Assembly (NCBI GenBank): GCA_963920525.1
Contig: OY986436.1
Span: 28,347,318-28,411,317 of the forward strand
Direction of reading: 5' to 3'
Source of the DNA: Dichetophora obliterata
Taxonomy: Eukaryota; Arthropoda; Insecta; Diptera; Sciomyzidae
DNA: 64,000 nucleotides
This document shows positions 1 to 13,534 of this stretch, in pieces (position 1 is the first letter of the stretch; each line of letters begins with the position of its first letter). Both the position numbers and the translations under genes were made by a program. The notes beneath the pieces are model-generated. The model saw only the letters and a list, made by a program, of their open reading frames with translations, did no database searches and was not told the DNA's origin.

Positions 1-239
1 ATATACTTACTAAAATTGCATACTTATAAGTATACTTACTTTTAAGATTTATACTTAATTATGCTTAATTTTCAGCTCCGGTTGAACGTTTTTATTTGCA
101 AGATCAGCGTTACAATAAATAAAAACAACGAATAAATAAATAAATAAAAAAAATAACTCTTGTCATACTAAATAAACAATTTTCCATTGTAGTTTTGAAA
201 CATTGAAAATCCGACATCGAAACTTTACTAATTGAGTTT

Positions 240-2455
240 GCTCTTTAGCGATTTTGCAATATCGCTTCTGTGTCTAAATTAGATCCTCTTGTTACACCCG
301 AAGATTCTCATCATCCAACATTAAAAATTATTTTAAATTTTCCAAAAACATCTGTGCAGTACTATGATTCTCAACCGCTTATTGAGTTAAGCTTTAAAAA
401 GACAAACTACGTGATTTCGAAGAATAACTTGTTTAATATAAACTGGAATACTATTCTAAATATTAATACAAAAAGTTTATCTTCTCAGAGTCTTGATGAT
501 GCGGTATATGCGTTTAATAGAACGCTCAAGGATTGTTTTCTGAAAGCTGTTCCGCAAAGGAAAGCCTCTTTGACATCGGGTACCTTATGGTATACAAATG
601 AATTAAGAAAAATGAGGAACTTGATATCTAAATACTATAAAAAATATCAAAAAAACACATAACATATGCAATTTTGGATGCTATATCTCGATTAAATACA
701 GTAACCAACAGTAATGCAAACAATCCTATAATATCTACTTAACAAAAGTAAAATTAAACATCAAATCTGATGCTAAATCCTTCTGGAACTTTATTAACAC
801 AAAACGAAAGATTGATTCCTATCCTTCTTTTATGAAGTATAATTCTGTTGAGTCTGATAATGATAATAGTATTTGCAATCTTTTCTCTGACTTTTTCAAG
901 ACGACTTATTCATCATCGTCCTATGATTATTTAAGTTATCCTTTCAGTATTCAATCTGGGGATATTTATTTCCCAATAATTAAAACAAACACAGTACAAT
1001 CATTTTTAGAAAATACTAAAACATCATATAAAAGTGGTCCTGATAACATACCTTCATGCATATTAAAATACTGCTGTGAAGAATTTGTAACTCCAATCTC
1101 TTTACTATTTACTTCTTCATTAAAATACTGCTATTTTCCTGCAGCCTGGAAGCATTGATTTATTATTTTGCTGCATAAATCCGGAAATAGGTCTTTAATT
1201 GATAACTACGTATCATCGCAAAATTAAGCGCTTTGCCTAAACTTTTAGAGGCAATTGTTACATCACGACTATCGCATAGCGTTAAATCTTTAATGTCTCC
1301 TTTCCAACATGTATTTCTTTCTGCAAAATCCACTGTTACTAACCTTCTTGAATTTACACCAAAAACTATAGAAAATTTTGGAAAAGGCATGCAAACTGAT
1401 GTTGTTTACATGGATTTTAGCAAAGCTTTTGACGTTGTAAATCACAAACTATTGATCTAAAATTACATCTTGTTGGATTTCCTATACCGTTGGTAAAGTG
1501 GATTAAATCTTACTTAAGCAATAGAACACAATCTGTTCTTTTTAAGCTCAAGAAATCACACTAGTTTCCTGTTACTTCAGGAGTACCTCAAAGAAGTCAT
1601 CTTGGGCCTCTTCTGTTTCTACTTTTTATAAACGATTTGCCATCTGTCATAATGCATTCCAGCATCTTAATGTTTGCTGACGACGTCAAACTCTTCCTTT
1701 CTTTCAAAAATGATAATGACGCTGTATTTTTGCAAGCCGACATTGATCTTCTTCATAACTGGTGCAAAACGAACCGTATGAACCTCAACATGAAGAAGTG
1801 CATGCACATGGCTTTCTAGCGCAAACCACCAATTAAATGTACCTTAAAAATCTGTGGTTATCCATTGGAGTCCTTAGATATTTTCAATGATCTTGGAGTA
1901 ACAATGGATCCTAAACTACGCTTTAATACTCATGTAAATAAAATAATAAATAGAGCAAATAGTACTTTACGATTAATTAAACGTTGGGCAGAAAAGTTTA
2001 ATGATCCATTCATAACGAAAACCTTATTCACTTCACTAGTGTGGCCCATCTTAGAACATGCTTCATTTGTTTTGTGCCCACGATACGGTTGTTACATAGA
2101 CGACATTGAATCAGTGCAGAAACAATTTCTTTTGTTTTGCTTAAGCTATCTTTATTGTAATACTGATTTTCACTTACCACCTTATGAATATCGGTTACAA
2201 CTCTTAAAATTTCCTTCTTTAAAAAATCGGAGAATAATGATAAATTCTTGTTGGATTATAAAACTTTTACATGGATATGTCAACAGTTCATATTTATTGA
2301 GTAAAATATATTTTAATATTCCTCTTCGTCCTAGAAGATCTCTTTAGTTACTCCACATGAACTTTTGTAGAACTACTTATTTGCAAAATTAACCTCTTAG
2401 AAGCGCTTGCGGTGATTTTAATTTTGTATCTGATGTTATATCCTGAAGTCATATG
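240..2455 (+). pseudogene. Decayed Jockey/CR1-type LINE, end of endonuclease plus reverse transcriptase
   Basis: Remnant of a non-LTR retrotransposon polyprotein read in at least four successive frames. The 5' part (about 240-660) starts inside the endonuclease tail, where EDSHHP stands at the usual SDH position, so the element is 5'-truncated. Reverse transcriptase follows: SGPDNIP (about 1035), the first catalytic block YMDFSKAFDVVNH (about 1410), GVPQRSHLGPLLF (about 1580) and FADD (about 1670). The thumb and C-terminal part run from 1865 to about 2455, ending in a recognisable LRSACGDFN-like stretch. Stops and frameshifts lie near 660, 1158, 1460, 1819 and 2347. The motifs are typical of the Jockey/CR1 group; I cannot place the clade. 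Non-functional. Confidence 0.85.
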
Positions 2456-4720
2456 TTAATGAGTTACATGTTAATCATGGACTCAATCAAACATAAAATT
2501 ATAGATTACCTGCAGTACCGTCGTTGATTATGATTAAGTTCTCTCAAACATATATCTGATGCATCTGATGATATTTGTAAACACATTAATATAACAATCT
2601 ACATGGATAAATGGATCTAAGCCTAAAATGAATAATTTTGGTGTATGAACATCCAAATAATCTAAATGGACCTAAACCTGGGATCTTCAATTGCCTTATA
2701 TCTTCATGATGAATGTAACTACATTTGCCGACGGTACCGTGGTGTCTTAGTTTTTAACTCTTGAAACACTACGTTAAATGGATTTGTAATATATTAATAT
2801 GAGTAGCCGATAAGGCGTTGTCTTGATGCCTGCGTTCGCAACTGGTTTTCTTTGTTTTATGAAAATTGGTTTGGTTTGTAGAGTAACCACCCTGTCAAGA
2901 AAGGATCCCACCTGCTACAGAAAGCCACTATGTTTTTAACGTTGACCCCTGCCGCGAAGGCTTAATTCAACGGTGCTCCAATGCTTGGGACAAATATGAA
3001 GCGTCGGCCAACGCCCCTTCGCAATTCAAGAAAGACCACTTTGAAAGGTTCCCCTAACAACATGCAACAGAGCCCCATCTATCTTGTCGTCAGATTGACG
3101 CAATACATGGCCATGGCACTTTTAGCTACTCGAATTTGTACATGACTTGGTTATTTTAATAACCTTGGGCTTTCTCGGTAATCAATACCAATAATATAAC
3201 CCATTACTTTTTTAGCCGCAATAATCATCCACGTCGTATCAAGGGTCATCACTCCTTGACACGAAGACTAAGGCGGCAACTACATAGGCCTGTCAACATA
3301 TTATCAAGTTCCTCAATCTCAGTGGACACAACTCAGACTATTTAGGTTTCCCCGTCGCCTGTACTCAAATTCCAAAGGAAACAGTATATTGATCCGGTAG
3401 TTGCTTACCTTCCTAACATTTACTGTTTGAAATTAGCGAGATTCAATCTACCATCATTCTCTTAGTAATTTAAGGGAATTACCAGCCCGAGTTCAACTTA
3501 AGTGTAACTCACACCGGCCTTTCTGGCCTAACCACAGCCAGAGCGTTTTGAATACCCCACGTGGGCCTAACCCAATCGACAGTCAATACCTGGGCTCAAG
3601 GCTCCACCTGACAAGGCTCTTCAACATCCCGTCTACAGACCAAAAGTTCTTAGAACATTTATATTTGACTGTGACACCTTCAGCCACTCGAATTGTACAT
3701 GACTAGGTTAAAAAATAACCATAGGTTTCTCAGTAAAACCGGGTAAACCTCAATTCTACTTATGCAACGTCGTTATCCTAATTAAGACTTAATAAAAAGC
3801 CTTAACAGAAAACTAAGAAGCATGAGCCGTTGTATACAAATTTGCTTATACAACGGTCCGAAGATTAAATGTTTCCTACATAATAACCTTTATTCTAAGA
3901 TAGGTCTGCAGAACAACAATAGATCAGGTCTCCTCATTATTGATGGATGACTATCCCCGCTCTTCAAGTTATGTTGGATTGATCGTCCATCGAAAGCATA
4001 TTACAGATGACGGTGTTATGATAACTTAATATCAAAACAATGCTTTCTCCAAGAATTTGGCAGCAACATCCAAGGCTCTAGGTAAACCTTTTTCTTTTAC
4101 AGTTATCAGACGAACATTCAGGAGCCGTGCCTCCAGAAAGAACTCATTATGAGATCAGTTCATGGGCCGTGCCCCATGAACTGCTCATCCAATAACAAAC
4201 CCTCACCCTGCCATTCCTGGCTTGGGACAGGCAGATTCCCCGAAGGTCCTCTGGCGGGTTTCCCACCGGCTACAGGAAGACAGAACGGTATTTATTATAT
4301 ATATACTTATTGGAGTAGTGTTTTATTGGTTATGAGACCCTGTTTGTCACACGACTCCGCCGATGTCCGGATACAAAAAATTGTTGCTAACTTGACCTTG
4401 TTTGTCTCGATAACGCGATATTTAAAATATTGCTAACTTGACCTTGTTTGTCTTGAAAACGCAACCCTGCTATGCTGTCTGATATTATCGATTTGTCTTA
4501 ACTTTTTCTCTAATTTTTATACTTTAATAAAAATATATACTTTAAGCATTTATTAAAACTTTTTAGTTTGTTAATAATACTTGATTTCAGTCAAAATCAT
4601 ACTTTATATTTTTGAATTGTATTAAATATCTTATTTTATACTTTTAATTTTGCTATAAAACCTGTTAAGGTTTCGCAATCGAATAAATAAATGAATAAAA
4701 TAAATTAATAATTTTTATTT
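2456..4720. repeat. GC-richer unclassified repeat region ending in a TAAA-type tail
   Basis: No coding region was recognised. Base composition is richer in G+C than the surroundings. There are internal direct repeats: a stretch reading actcgaattgtacatgac occurs near 3130 and again near 3684. The ttgctaacttgaccttgttt segment occurs near 4383 and 4432, a tandem duplication about 49 bp apart. A short hairpin, ccgttgtata with ttatacaacgg, sits near 3830-3858. At about 4680-4710 an AATAAATAAATGAATAAA tail resembles the 3' end of a LINE, but I cannot prove that it belongs to the LINE upstream. The region could be a LINE untranslated part or an independent repeat. Confidence 0.35.
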
Positions 4721-6885
4721 GTCCCAATGTCATTATCGGCTACGCAAACAGACGCAGCTGAATTTTTCAAAAATTTTAACAAGATAGTTTTACATTCATG
4801 ATCATACCTTTTAGCATGATTGCAAACAACAGCGAGCATAGAAAATATCTATAAATGATTAAATTTTGCTCAATATTAAAGTGATTTTTGAATGTTAATA
4901 TAATTAAAACTACTAGTATTTTTCTAACATTTTAAAAATATAATTAAAGATGAGGATATATATTTGAAATTTTGTTTTTAATAAAAATTGTTCAACCTAT
5001 GCAAAAAATTTATTTAATCGTCAAGTTTTATGTTTTTTTTTAATAAGTTTCTATCATTGAAATATTACTTAGGTTGCGTTTATTTTTTAAAAAAAAAAAT
5101 TAGACTTTTAGATTTTCTTATCTGGATCAAATAGTCTATCAAACTATTTGCTAATATTTTTGAACAAGCAAACTTTAAAAAACTGATTTGTTGGCGAAAA
5201 AATACCACTGTGCGCTGTGACCTCTTAAAATATTCAACAATTTCTTGAAACTCAGTCAAAAAATGAACTCGCTCAAACCAATTTGAATATCTAATATCAG
5301 CCTAAAAGTATGCCACAAAAAATGTACATCTTTTAAAATCTTAACCAGTCAATAATGAAACCAAACACTTCATGTCTCAAAACTTAGCATTCCTCTGTAG
5401 AAACAACTAAAAATTCCAACACGCAGCACAATATTTCGCCTTATCTATCTAGCTATCTGTCTGTTTAACTGTTTGAGTGTTTGTCCCTTCTCATGTATTG
5501 CAATCTTCTGTGCTTTCTTGGTTCATTGCCGAAACGTGCTCGCACAACAACTGGAAGTAGTCCGACTAGTAGTGGGCTCTACTGCTAGCAAATAGAAAAA
5601 AAAAACCAAATCATGAATTTGTATGAAGTAAGAATAGCATAAAAATATGTATAAATATTTTAAGGATGTTTGCTCTCAGGAAGGCAGGCTAAATATTTTG
5701 TTATAACAAACAAAACAATGGCTTGAAAGCGGATGATAGCAGTGTAAATGAAGAGGAGGAGGAGGAGAGGAAGTGTATAGAAAGCAACAGTGTAGCAGAT
5801 CTTAGAAGAGGTCATCTTCATGACATATCATGGTAAATGTTAATATAAAGCAATTTTTTTATTTAATCTCTTTTATCTTTTTTCTTGTTATGTCTTTTTA
5901 GAAGTGTGCGTTCAAGTGTCTAGCTAATTCTCGGGTACAGATACTTCAAGTGTGTTTGTGTGTGTTTGTGTTTGTGTATGTATGTGTGTGTGTTTTTGTG
6001 AAAATATAAACTCTACAAATATGGACTTAAACCGGATTTATTTATTGTTTTTTATATATTTTTTCTTAGCTTAACTTTTGTTAGTGTGTTTTCTATATAT
6101 TTTTCTTTGCTTTGGTATTTTTGGCAAAAACAAAATTTTGGGCTTAACAGCAGAACGAAACTCTTTTCTCAGTTTTGATTTTTTGTGTTGATAAAACCAC
6201 AACACATTTTTAGGAAAAGTATCCTTCCTGTCTTTATAGACTTGGCAAAGCATTTCTCGATAGGGTGGGCAAGATACAGAGATACAGTCGAGCAGAAAAA
6301 AAAATACTACGTTATGATATATGAATATGAATATATGTGTGTTGAATGACACGTAAGGACCTCTCGTCAGTCAGGCAGTTGAAATAAAACAATACGAGCA
6401 AGCAAATAAGACAAAAACGAAAGAAACTATCTCGTATGAAAGTGGATACAGATACTGATTTTGCATGATTTATGAAATATGAAAATTGAATTCATACATA
6501 TTAGAAGAGTTTTCTTTGATTTACTCTCGACTTTTTTTCAGGCTGTATCTGTAACTGTGCCGATGTCGGTGTGTCTTGGCAATCAGTCGTTCTGTGGAAT
6601 TGCAGTTCCGTCATGATGGAGGGGGGGAGGGGGTGGTCGTTGAAACTGGCCTAGATTGAGGCATATTGAGCCGAACGTTCGTGTGCTGTCAGTTCATTGA
6701 ATATTTGATTATTAATATTAGGTCTACGGATTGCTCTTATTTAAGGAATTTCATTTATTTTGTATTTCATTTGATGGCACGATTCAGTCAAGCAATCCCT
6801 TTGGATTGGTATACCAATTGAAGCATGCAAGCACTCAACCGGCCTACACTTTCTTTTCTAGCTTTTCCCAAACACTGCATATTAC
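4721..6885. other. AT-rich intergenic DNA with GT-rich microsatellite
   Basis: I see no gene here. A GT/GTTT-rich simple repeat occupies about 5950-6000, a GGA-rich tract lies at about 5752-5772, and a G-rich run lies near 6619-6632. The open frames are short and of low complexity. Confidence 0.6.
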
Positions 6886-7088
6886 CAGAGTTGCCATATT
6901 GGTTGATTAACTCACTTTTTTAAATGGTACTGGTTTTTCCAAAAAGAAGAAAAAGTCAAGAGTAAACATTTTAAAAGAACATGTTGTGAAAATTCATGTT
7001 TTAGTCACTTTTTGGTTCCAGTTCATTCTCCAAAAAGAGTTTTTTTTTCTAATAATAAGTTTTTCAAAAAAAAAAAATGGCAACACTG
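6886..7088. mobile_element. Short hAT-like MITE (CAGAGTTGCCAT / ATGGCAACACTG)
   Basis: A 203-bp segment is bounded by 12-bp inverted termini that match at 11 of 12 positions. The termini are nearly the same as those of the element at 21853-22228. The interior carries further imperfect inverted repeats (ggtactggttttt near 6924 against tttttggttccagttc near 7010). I found no convincing 8-bp target duplication, so the boundaries are less certain than for the sister copy. Confidence 0.5.
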
Positions 7089-8089
7089 CTTGCGGCATAG
7101 TTTTCACCGCATTAAACTAGTATAGTTCACACACATTGTTATGCATCTATGTATGTGTGTGTATGTGTATAATAGGGATTTTTAGCTATGTTGCAAAATA
7201 TCCAAAGAAAACTTATTTAAGCAATTTGAATTCAATTCAATTTTAATTAAATTGAAAATCAAATGAATAATACACTGCAGCAGCAAGTATTTAAACAAGT
7301 GATGGTGTGTGCGTGTGTGTGTGTGTATCCTTGACTACAAAGTTCTTTATCTCATCTGTTGTACACTTTTTCTACTCTGCACAAATGTTTGTCGTTGTAC
7401 ATGGTTGCTTGTACATTTTTCAATCTCTCGAGTTGTGTCAAGCATTGCTTTTAATTTAGTTTTAGTAGAATTATGATGGACATTTTGTCCGATTTCTGGG
7501 TTAGTGGTAAGCATATGTTAAGCATAAATATTGATTTTGACAATGAAGTTTGCACTCAATTATTTTTAAGATTCTCAAAAATTTTTGACACCTCGGGGCT
7601 GGCTGAAGTGGAAATGAATTTATGCTTAATATTGCAGAAGATAAATTTAACATATTTTTAGATACTGGCTAATATGAGGAAATTGTGGCAAAAATATGAC
7701 AATTATAAAACTGTGTCAAGCCACAGTGGCAAACAGTAAAATCCGGAGAGATAAAACATTTTAAGAAAAATTTTCAATGAACATAGTTTTCCAATGGTTT
7801 GAAGTATGAGGTCACATATTTTAATGCAATCTACTTTATATTTTTCCATGAATGACAAAGTATTTATGAAAGATATCATCTGCAGTTTTAGTTTTTACAA
7901 ATTTATTTGAAAATTTCGTATATTGCTAAGGTACAAAATTACTCATAATGTAAAATTAAAACTAGGTTTCAATATCGGTCTAACGAGCCTTATTAACTGA
8001 ATATGACCTTGGAAGACCAGATGCTTCGAAGAGTAGCAGAGTCCTTTTTTAACGATATATAATAGAGATAGAACACTTATTGCTTATCG
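7089..8089. other. Intergenic DNA with TG microsatellites
   Basis: I see no gene. TG-rich simple repeats lie at about 7148-7172 and 7301-7328. The open frame at 7473-7661 has no recognisable domain and no supporting features. Confidence 0.5.
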
Positions 8090-11000
8090 TAGGGAACCGG
8101 AGGCGAACCTTTATAGTCTGTCTAACCTGGCGAATCCATCATAATACTCAAAGCTGACATCCATCAGGGAGCGGCGGCCTAGGTTTAAAACAGGTTATAC
8201 GTCGAGTTTGAAGTCCACCAGTAAAAAACTTTTTCAATGAAAGCATATAACACCTTAAGAAAAATGATCTCCAAATCTGATGACGACTACCGCAAACGAA
8301 CAACTGATAATGATTTGAGGATATGCACCTGGAATGTCCGAACTCTTAATTGGGAAGGTGCCTCTATCCATCTGACTGATGTCTTGGAAAGATAAAAAGC
8401 TCATATAACTGCTATCCAAGAAATGCGATGAAAGGGCCATGCGGAGAAGCGAGAGTTTGAATGCGAATTTGTAGTTGGCAAGAGACTACGGACTCACTCA
8501 TACCTGTGAACGAACGGCTCGCCAAAATCCGCATCAATGTTAAATTCTTTAATATAAGCCTAATATGTGCGCACGCTCCGACAGAAGATATGGGCATTGA
8601 GACTAAAGTAGCTTTCTACGAGCGTCTGAGAAATGCTAACGAGCGCTGTCCCCGTCACGACGTAAAAATGGTGATTTGTGACTTCAACGCTAAGATAGGC
8701 AAGGAAATAAAAATCGTGATTGGTGACTTCAACACTAAGGTGGGCAAGGAAAATGTATTCGTAGTCGTAAAGTTTAGCCTCCATGACAGCACCTCCGATA
8801 ACGGAATGAGGCTGACTGACTTCGCCGCAGCACGGAACATTGTCGTAAGTAGTACTAAATTCAAGCATCTCAATATTCATTAAGCCACCTGGATGTCCCC
8901 TGATCAAAAAACCAGAAACTAAATTGATCACGTTTCGATCGACGGAAGGCACTCTTCCAGTGTATTGGATGTACGCACGTTCCGTGGTGCAAACATTTAC
9001 TCGGATCACTATCTTGTTGCAGCCAAGATCCGTACACGTCTGTGCACAGCTAAGAATGCACGCAACCCTACACAGAGAAAGCTAGACGTCGACAAGCTGC
9101 AATCGAAACTGACAGCCGATGCTTCAAAGCACTCCTCCTATCGATGATATTTCCCTCTCCGCCCCACCCCACCGCCCTCTTCGAAATCAGTGGTATGACC
9201 AGGAGTGTCGGGACGCCACTGCAGAAAAAGACGTCGCCTACAAAGCCACGCGGCAGTCGGTTGTAACACGCGCTGCTAAGGAGCAATATAAAGAGAAGAG
9301 GAGGGAAGAGAGACGTATTTTCAGGCGGAAAAAAAGAGAGGCAGAAATGCGCGAGCATGAGAAAATTGATGTGTTTGGCGACAGAAATAAGGCCCGAAAA
9401 TTTTTCGAAAAAAATAAGACGCCTACTGATGGTTTTAAAACCGGGGCCTCTTCATGCAAGGATGAAAGCGAGAATCTGGTGACAGATATCCAGAGTGCAC
9501 TGACGTCATGGAGGGAACACTTCCCTAAGCTTCTAAATAGTGACGCTGACAACAATCCCGCCCACAGAGATGATATTCCGGAAGCCCCAATTACAAGTGA
9601 CACGTCGAGGTTCCGCTGCCCGACTATGAAGAAGTACTGACAGCTATAGCTCGGCTAAAAATAATAAAGTCGCGGGAGCTGATGGCTTACCTGCTGAGCT
9701 GTTTAAGAACGTAGGCAAAGCTTTATTTAAATATGGTCGAACGAATACATTCCAAACGATTAGAATCTTAGTGTGCTCTGCCCAATTCACAAGAAAGGCG
9801 ATCCAACTGTTTATGACAATTATCGTGGGAGAAGCCTTCTTAATATCACATCCTGTCGTGCGTTTTATGTGTAAAATTTAAGCCCATTGCAAACCAACTT
9901 ATTGGACCTTATCAGTGTTGCTTCAGACCTGGAAAGTCCACCATCGACCAGATGTTCACGCCACGACAAAATCTTGGAGAAGACCCAAGAAAAAGAAATC
10001 GGTACCCACCATCTTTTTGCCGACTACAGACCTGCCTTCGACATCCCAATATGGAAGCACCTATACTTCACCATGTGTGAATTTTGTATTCCCGCAAAAC
10101 AAATATGACTTTGCAGGATGTCATGGAGCAATGCCAGCAGTGCAGTTAAAATCGGGAAGGACCTCTCCCCACCATTTGTTATCAAACGAGGTTTCAGACA
10201 AGGTGATTCCTTATCTTGCGACTTTTTCAACCTGATAATGAAGAAGATCATCCGAGCTGCTGACCTGAGACGTAGTGGCACAATATTCTACAAGAGTGTT
10301 ATTCTGCTTGCGTATGCAATGACATCGATATCATTGACAATGATATGACATCGATATCATTGGCCATAAAACGTGCGAAGTCAGCATTCTCCACATTAGA
10401 TAGAGAGTCAAGTCGAATGGGTCTAGCAGTGAATGCAGATAAGACGAAATACTTGGTGTCAACAAACAAACAGTCCCAGCGTCCTGGGATCTACGGTACA
10501 GTTGACAATACCTTCTTCGAGGTTGTGAAGGACTTAGTCCATCTGAGATCCAGCATAAGCTCAACAAACGACATCAGCATTGAGATCAAACGAAGAATAA
10601 CTCTTGCCAACATGTGTTACTTTTGTCTCAGAAAGCAGATGAGAAGCAGAGTCTTCTCTCGACGATAGAAAATCGCGTTCAATAAATCGCTCATTATACC
10701 CGTCGTACTATATGCATCACAAACCTGAACGCTGAGCAGTTCCAATGAAAAGAGTTTAGGAGCCTTCGAGAGAAAGATTCTTTGTAAAAGGGCTTACGCG
10801 TATTGAACCTGTTCGTCAAACGGCGGACATGTTCGAACCAATTTGGTAGTTAAGAAGCTAATTTCACGGTTTTTCGAACCTGTTGACTTGTTGGAAATAA
10901 TTTTTGATTTTCTCCTTCAAACCAGGGTTGTGAAACAAAATTATGGAGAAAAACAACAAAAATTTTGCGCTTGTTTGATGAACAGGTTACTTTTGCTAAT

Positions 11001-11366
11001 GTGTAAGTTCCTTAAGATCTAAGGACCAATCTGCCTCAATGGAGACTATGAAATGCAGTGGAATGATGAACTGTACGAGCTGTACGCTGACATGGACATA
11101 GTCAAGCATTGGCTAAGTCATGTTCAGCGCATTAAAGCCTATGCTTCAGTGAAGAAAATATTCGATTCGATATTCGGTACCCAGCGGCGGTCAATGCAGA
11201 AGAGGACGACCGCATCTTTGTTGGAAAGACCAATTCGAAAACAACCTGACGAAGCTTGAAATTTCCAATTGGCGCCAGCAAGCGAGCGACAAAAATGGCT
11301 GGCGCACATTCTCAGATGACACCAAGACCGACATACGGTTGTAATGCCCCAACTAAGTAAGTAAGC
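8090..11366 (+). pseudogene. RTE-type LINE pseudogene, endonuclease plus reverse transcriptase, copy 1
   Basis: The endonuclease begins near 8318 with LRICTWNVRTLN and continues through RCPRHDVKMVICDFNAKIGKE (about 8640-8710), NGMRLTDFAAARN, IDHVSIDGRHSS and SDHYLVAAKIRT (about 9000). The arginine/lysine-rich linker is at 9119-9640. Reverse transcriptase follows: FRPGKST-like sequence near 9930, KRGFRQGDSLSCDFFN (about 10185-10230) and the catalytic region at about 10310. The C-terminal block STNDISIEIKRRITLAN is near 10560-10610. The 3' end carries a TAAGTAAGTAAG tail at about 11353-11366, typical of RTE elements. Several frameshifts and stops break it. Odd features are a duplicated GDFN block, destruction of YADD, and a MITE inserted near the 3' end. 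Proteins of this type are often annotated as craniofacial development protein 2-like in insects. Confidence 0.88.
10788..11012. mobile_element. 225-bp MITE inside the RTE copy, TA target duplication
   Basis: The segment interrupts the RTE 3' region, whose sequence resumes at about 11014. Its ends are inverted: aaagggcttac at the left and gtaagttcct at the right. They continue inward as aacctgttcgtcaaac (about 10805) against gtttgatgaacaggtt (about 10973-10988). Flanking TA at 10786-10787 and 11013-11014 fits a Tc1/mariner-type or similar target. No coding capacity. A TAA target (PIF/Harbinger) is an alternative reading of the same edge. Confidence 0.7.
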
Positions 11367-12952
11367 ACTTATAGCTCATATTACAGACAAGATTACAGCA
11401 TTACGACTGTTTTTTAAAAGAAAATTGTTTTTGCTTTTGCAGTTCACTCGATGTAAGATTTAAATTCAATAAATATATGTTTGGTTTGTGGTTGGTTTGG
11501 TGGTTGGTTTGGTGGTTGGATTTTTCCAAAAAAGTTTTTGACCCAATCTACTGTTATTGAAGAAAATTGGTAAGATTATGGTTTCTACAGACATATTTCG
11601 CAGTTTTTGATGCTGGTAGCTGTTTTGTTGCTGTTGTGTTCATTTCTTACGATTTTCACTGTTACAGAGTGCTTCAACTGCAGTCATTCCTTTGACGAAT
11701 TTGCTGGTCTTAGTTTTAAATCTCATTGCATGAGAATAAATATTTTTACTCGTATTTCTATAGCTCGGTTCTAATTTATTTCTTTTTATACTTCCGCACT
11801 TACATAACTTTATATGATGAACTTCCCCACATTTTTTCCACATCTGTTTTGCATTATTTGCACATGCACATACTTTTAAACATACGAGTACATATGTTAA
11901 ATAAGTCTTTAAAAATGCTTTGTAAGGAAACATCAAATGAGTTTTTAATTCGTTTATAATTATATGGTGTGAATTTTAAAGTGTGGCATAAACACAAAGT
12001 GTAAAACAGGATTGCCAAGTGGCAGTTCTCAGAATAGAAAAAATAAAAAAGCGAACGAAAATATAAAAGGAAAACCAACAAAGAAAAAACACTGTGACAA
12101 AAACTAAGCGCAAAAGTCCTAACCAATAAAAGCAGATATTTAATGGAGTCAGCTCAGATAAAAAATTCGAAATTTTGATAAAACTGTATTTGTTAATAAA
12201 ATACAATTAATAACATCATTTTTCATAGTTCACGGTTTTTATGCAAATTTTTTAAATTTCAAACTCAGAGTATGTTTTGAATATCACAGCTTATGTGCAA
12301 AAAATCAAATTTAAGCATTAGTTTAAGTGGTATTTGTAAAGGTAAAATCCATAAAATTTGCTGTTATGATGACGTCACTTTGTATGGGAGGAAGACAAAG
12401 TTTTTATTTTACTCTCCAAATATAGAGTGTAAAGTATGGTAATTTACTGCGATTGCTTTAAAATGACTTCTGTAGTCGTTTCAGATTGCAAAGACGGACA
12501 AATGCTCATAACTATATCGTCTGAGGTAGTGATGCTGATCAGGAATGCATGTACTTTTTCATACCTGCCACGCTTTACAAACGAAGTGGCAAAGTTAATA
12601 TACCCCTTATGCAGTACGCAAAGTAAAAAACCTAACCCTTGCAGACTCAATCTCTTACCAAAGTTTTCAAAATGTACAATTGTATTTTTTCTCTATGAAT
12701 GAGGTTGGATTTTCAAAAAGTTTCTTTCAAAAAAGTTCACATTTTAAGAAAAACATTAATAAACACAAACGACTTGGCTGGACACACGAGAGAAGCGAAG
12801 CTTTTTCGCAGTTTCATAGAGTTGATCATGCAATGGTTTTTTTTATAATACACTAATAAAATAATTTTGAAATTTAAAAATTTAAAATAACATAAAGTTA
12901 ATTAAAAAAAAAACAAACGTTATAATCACACCAGTAAATTTTATTACATATT
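11367..12952. other. AT-rich intergenic DNA
   Basis: I see no gene. A ggttggtttggt minisatellite of about four units lies at 11482-11518. The open frames are AT-rich and hydrophobic by composition, without recognisable domains. Confidence 0.55.
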
Positions 12953-13318
12953 AAGGGCTTATTGCAGAAACATGATTAGCCACATAATATCAAAAACTGG
13001 TATTTTGTTTTATTTCTAGTACATTTTACAACGGTAACACCTGATGAAAAGATTAAAGCTTATTTTCAATAAATTGCTAACTTATATGTGTAAGTATCTT
13101 TTTGCAATTAAATATTTTATTAAATTTTCTACTCAAAAACTCAATAAGTCACATACAAAAGCCACCCCTCAAATAGCTACTGTGAATTTAACTGCGAGTT
13201 ATATCAAAATTTAAAATTTTGTTGACTAAAGCGATGACGGTATGATAGACGAAAATTTCTTATTAGCCGCTAAAGGAAATATATAAAAAAACATTGAGCA
13301 GTATTTCTTTTAATTTAT

Positions 13319-13420
13319 GTGGCTTGTCATGTTTTTACATAAAAAATTATTTTTACTTTCAAATTTCTAGTGGCTTATCATGTTTTTCCATTTAGAAAAA
13401 TGATTTAGAAGCTTGTAACT
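13319..13420. repeat. Subterminal ~51-bp direct repeats of the TIR element
   Basis: Two consecutive units start with gtggcttgtcatgttttt (13319) and gtggcttatcatgttttt (13370). A third related unit lies beyond the inserted LINE at 16508-16560 and shares the following aataatttttacttt stretch. The LINE therefore landed in or beside a short array of these units. Confidence 0.6.
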
Positions 13421-13534
13421 ATAAATAAGCTATAAATACTGATGAAGTGCTTTGAGAAAAACCAGCGATGCATATTTCCTTTTTTTTATTTCTGTTGATA
13501 ATCATGTTGTTTCTAAGAAAACTTGGTTTCATAT

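Noticed and set aside
2821..4440. Host gene in the GC-richer stretch
   Set aside because: No sustained open frame beyond 95 codons; internal direct repeats and a tail-like end favour a repeat.
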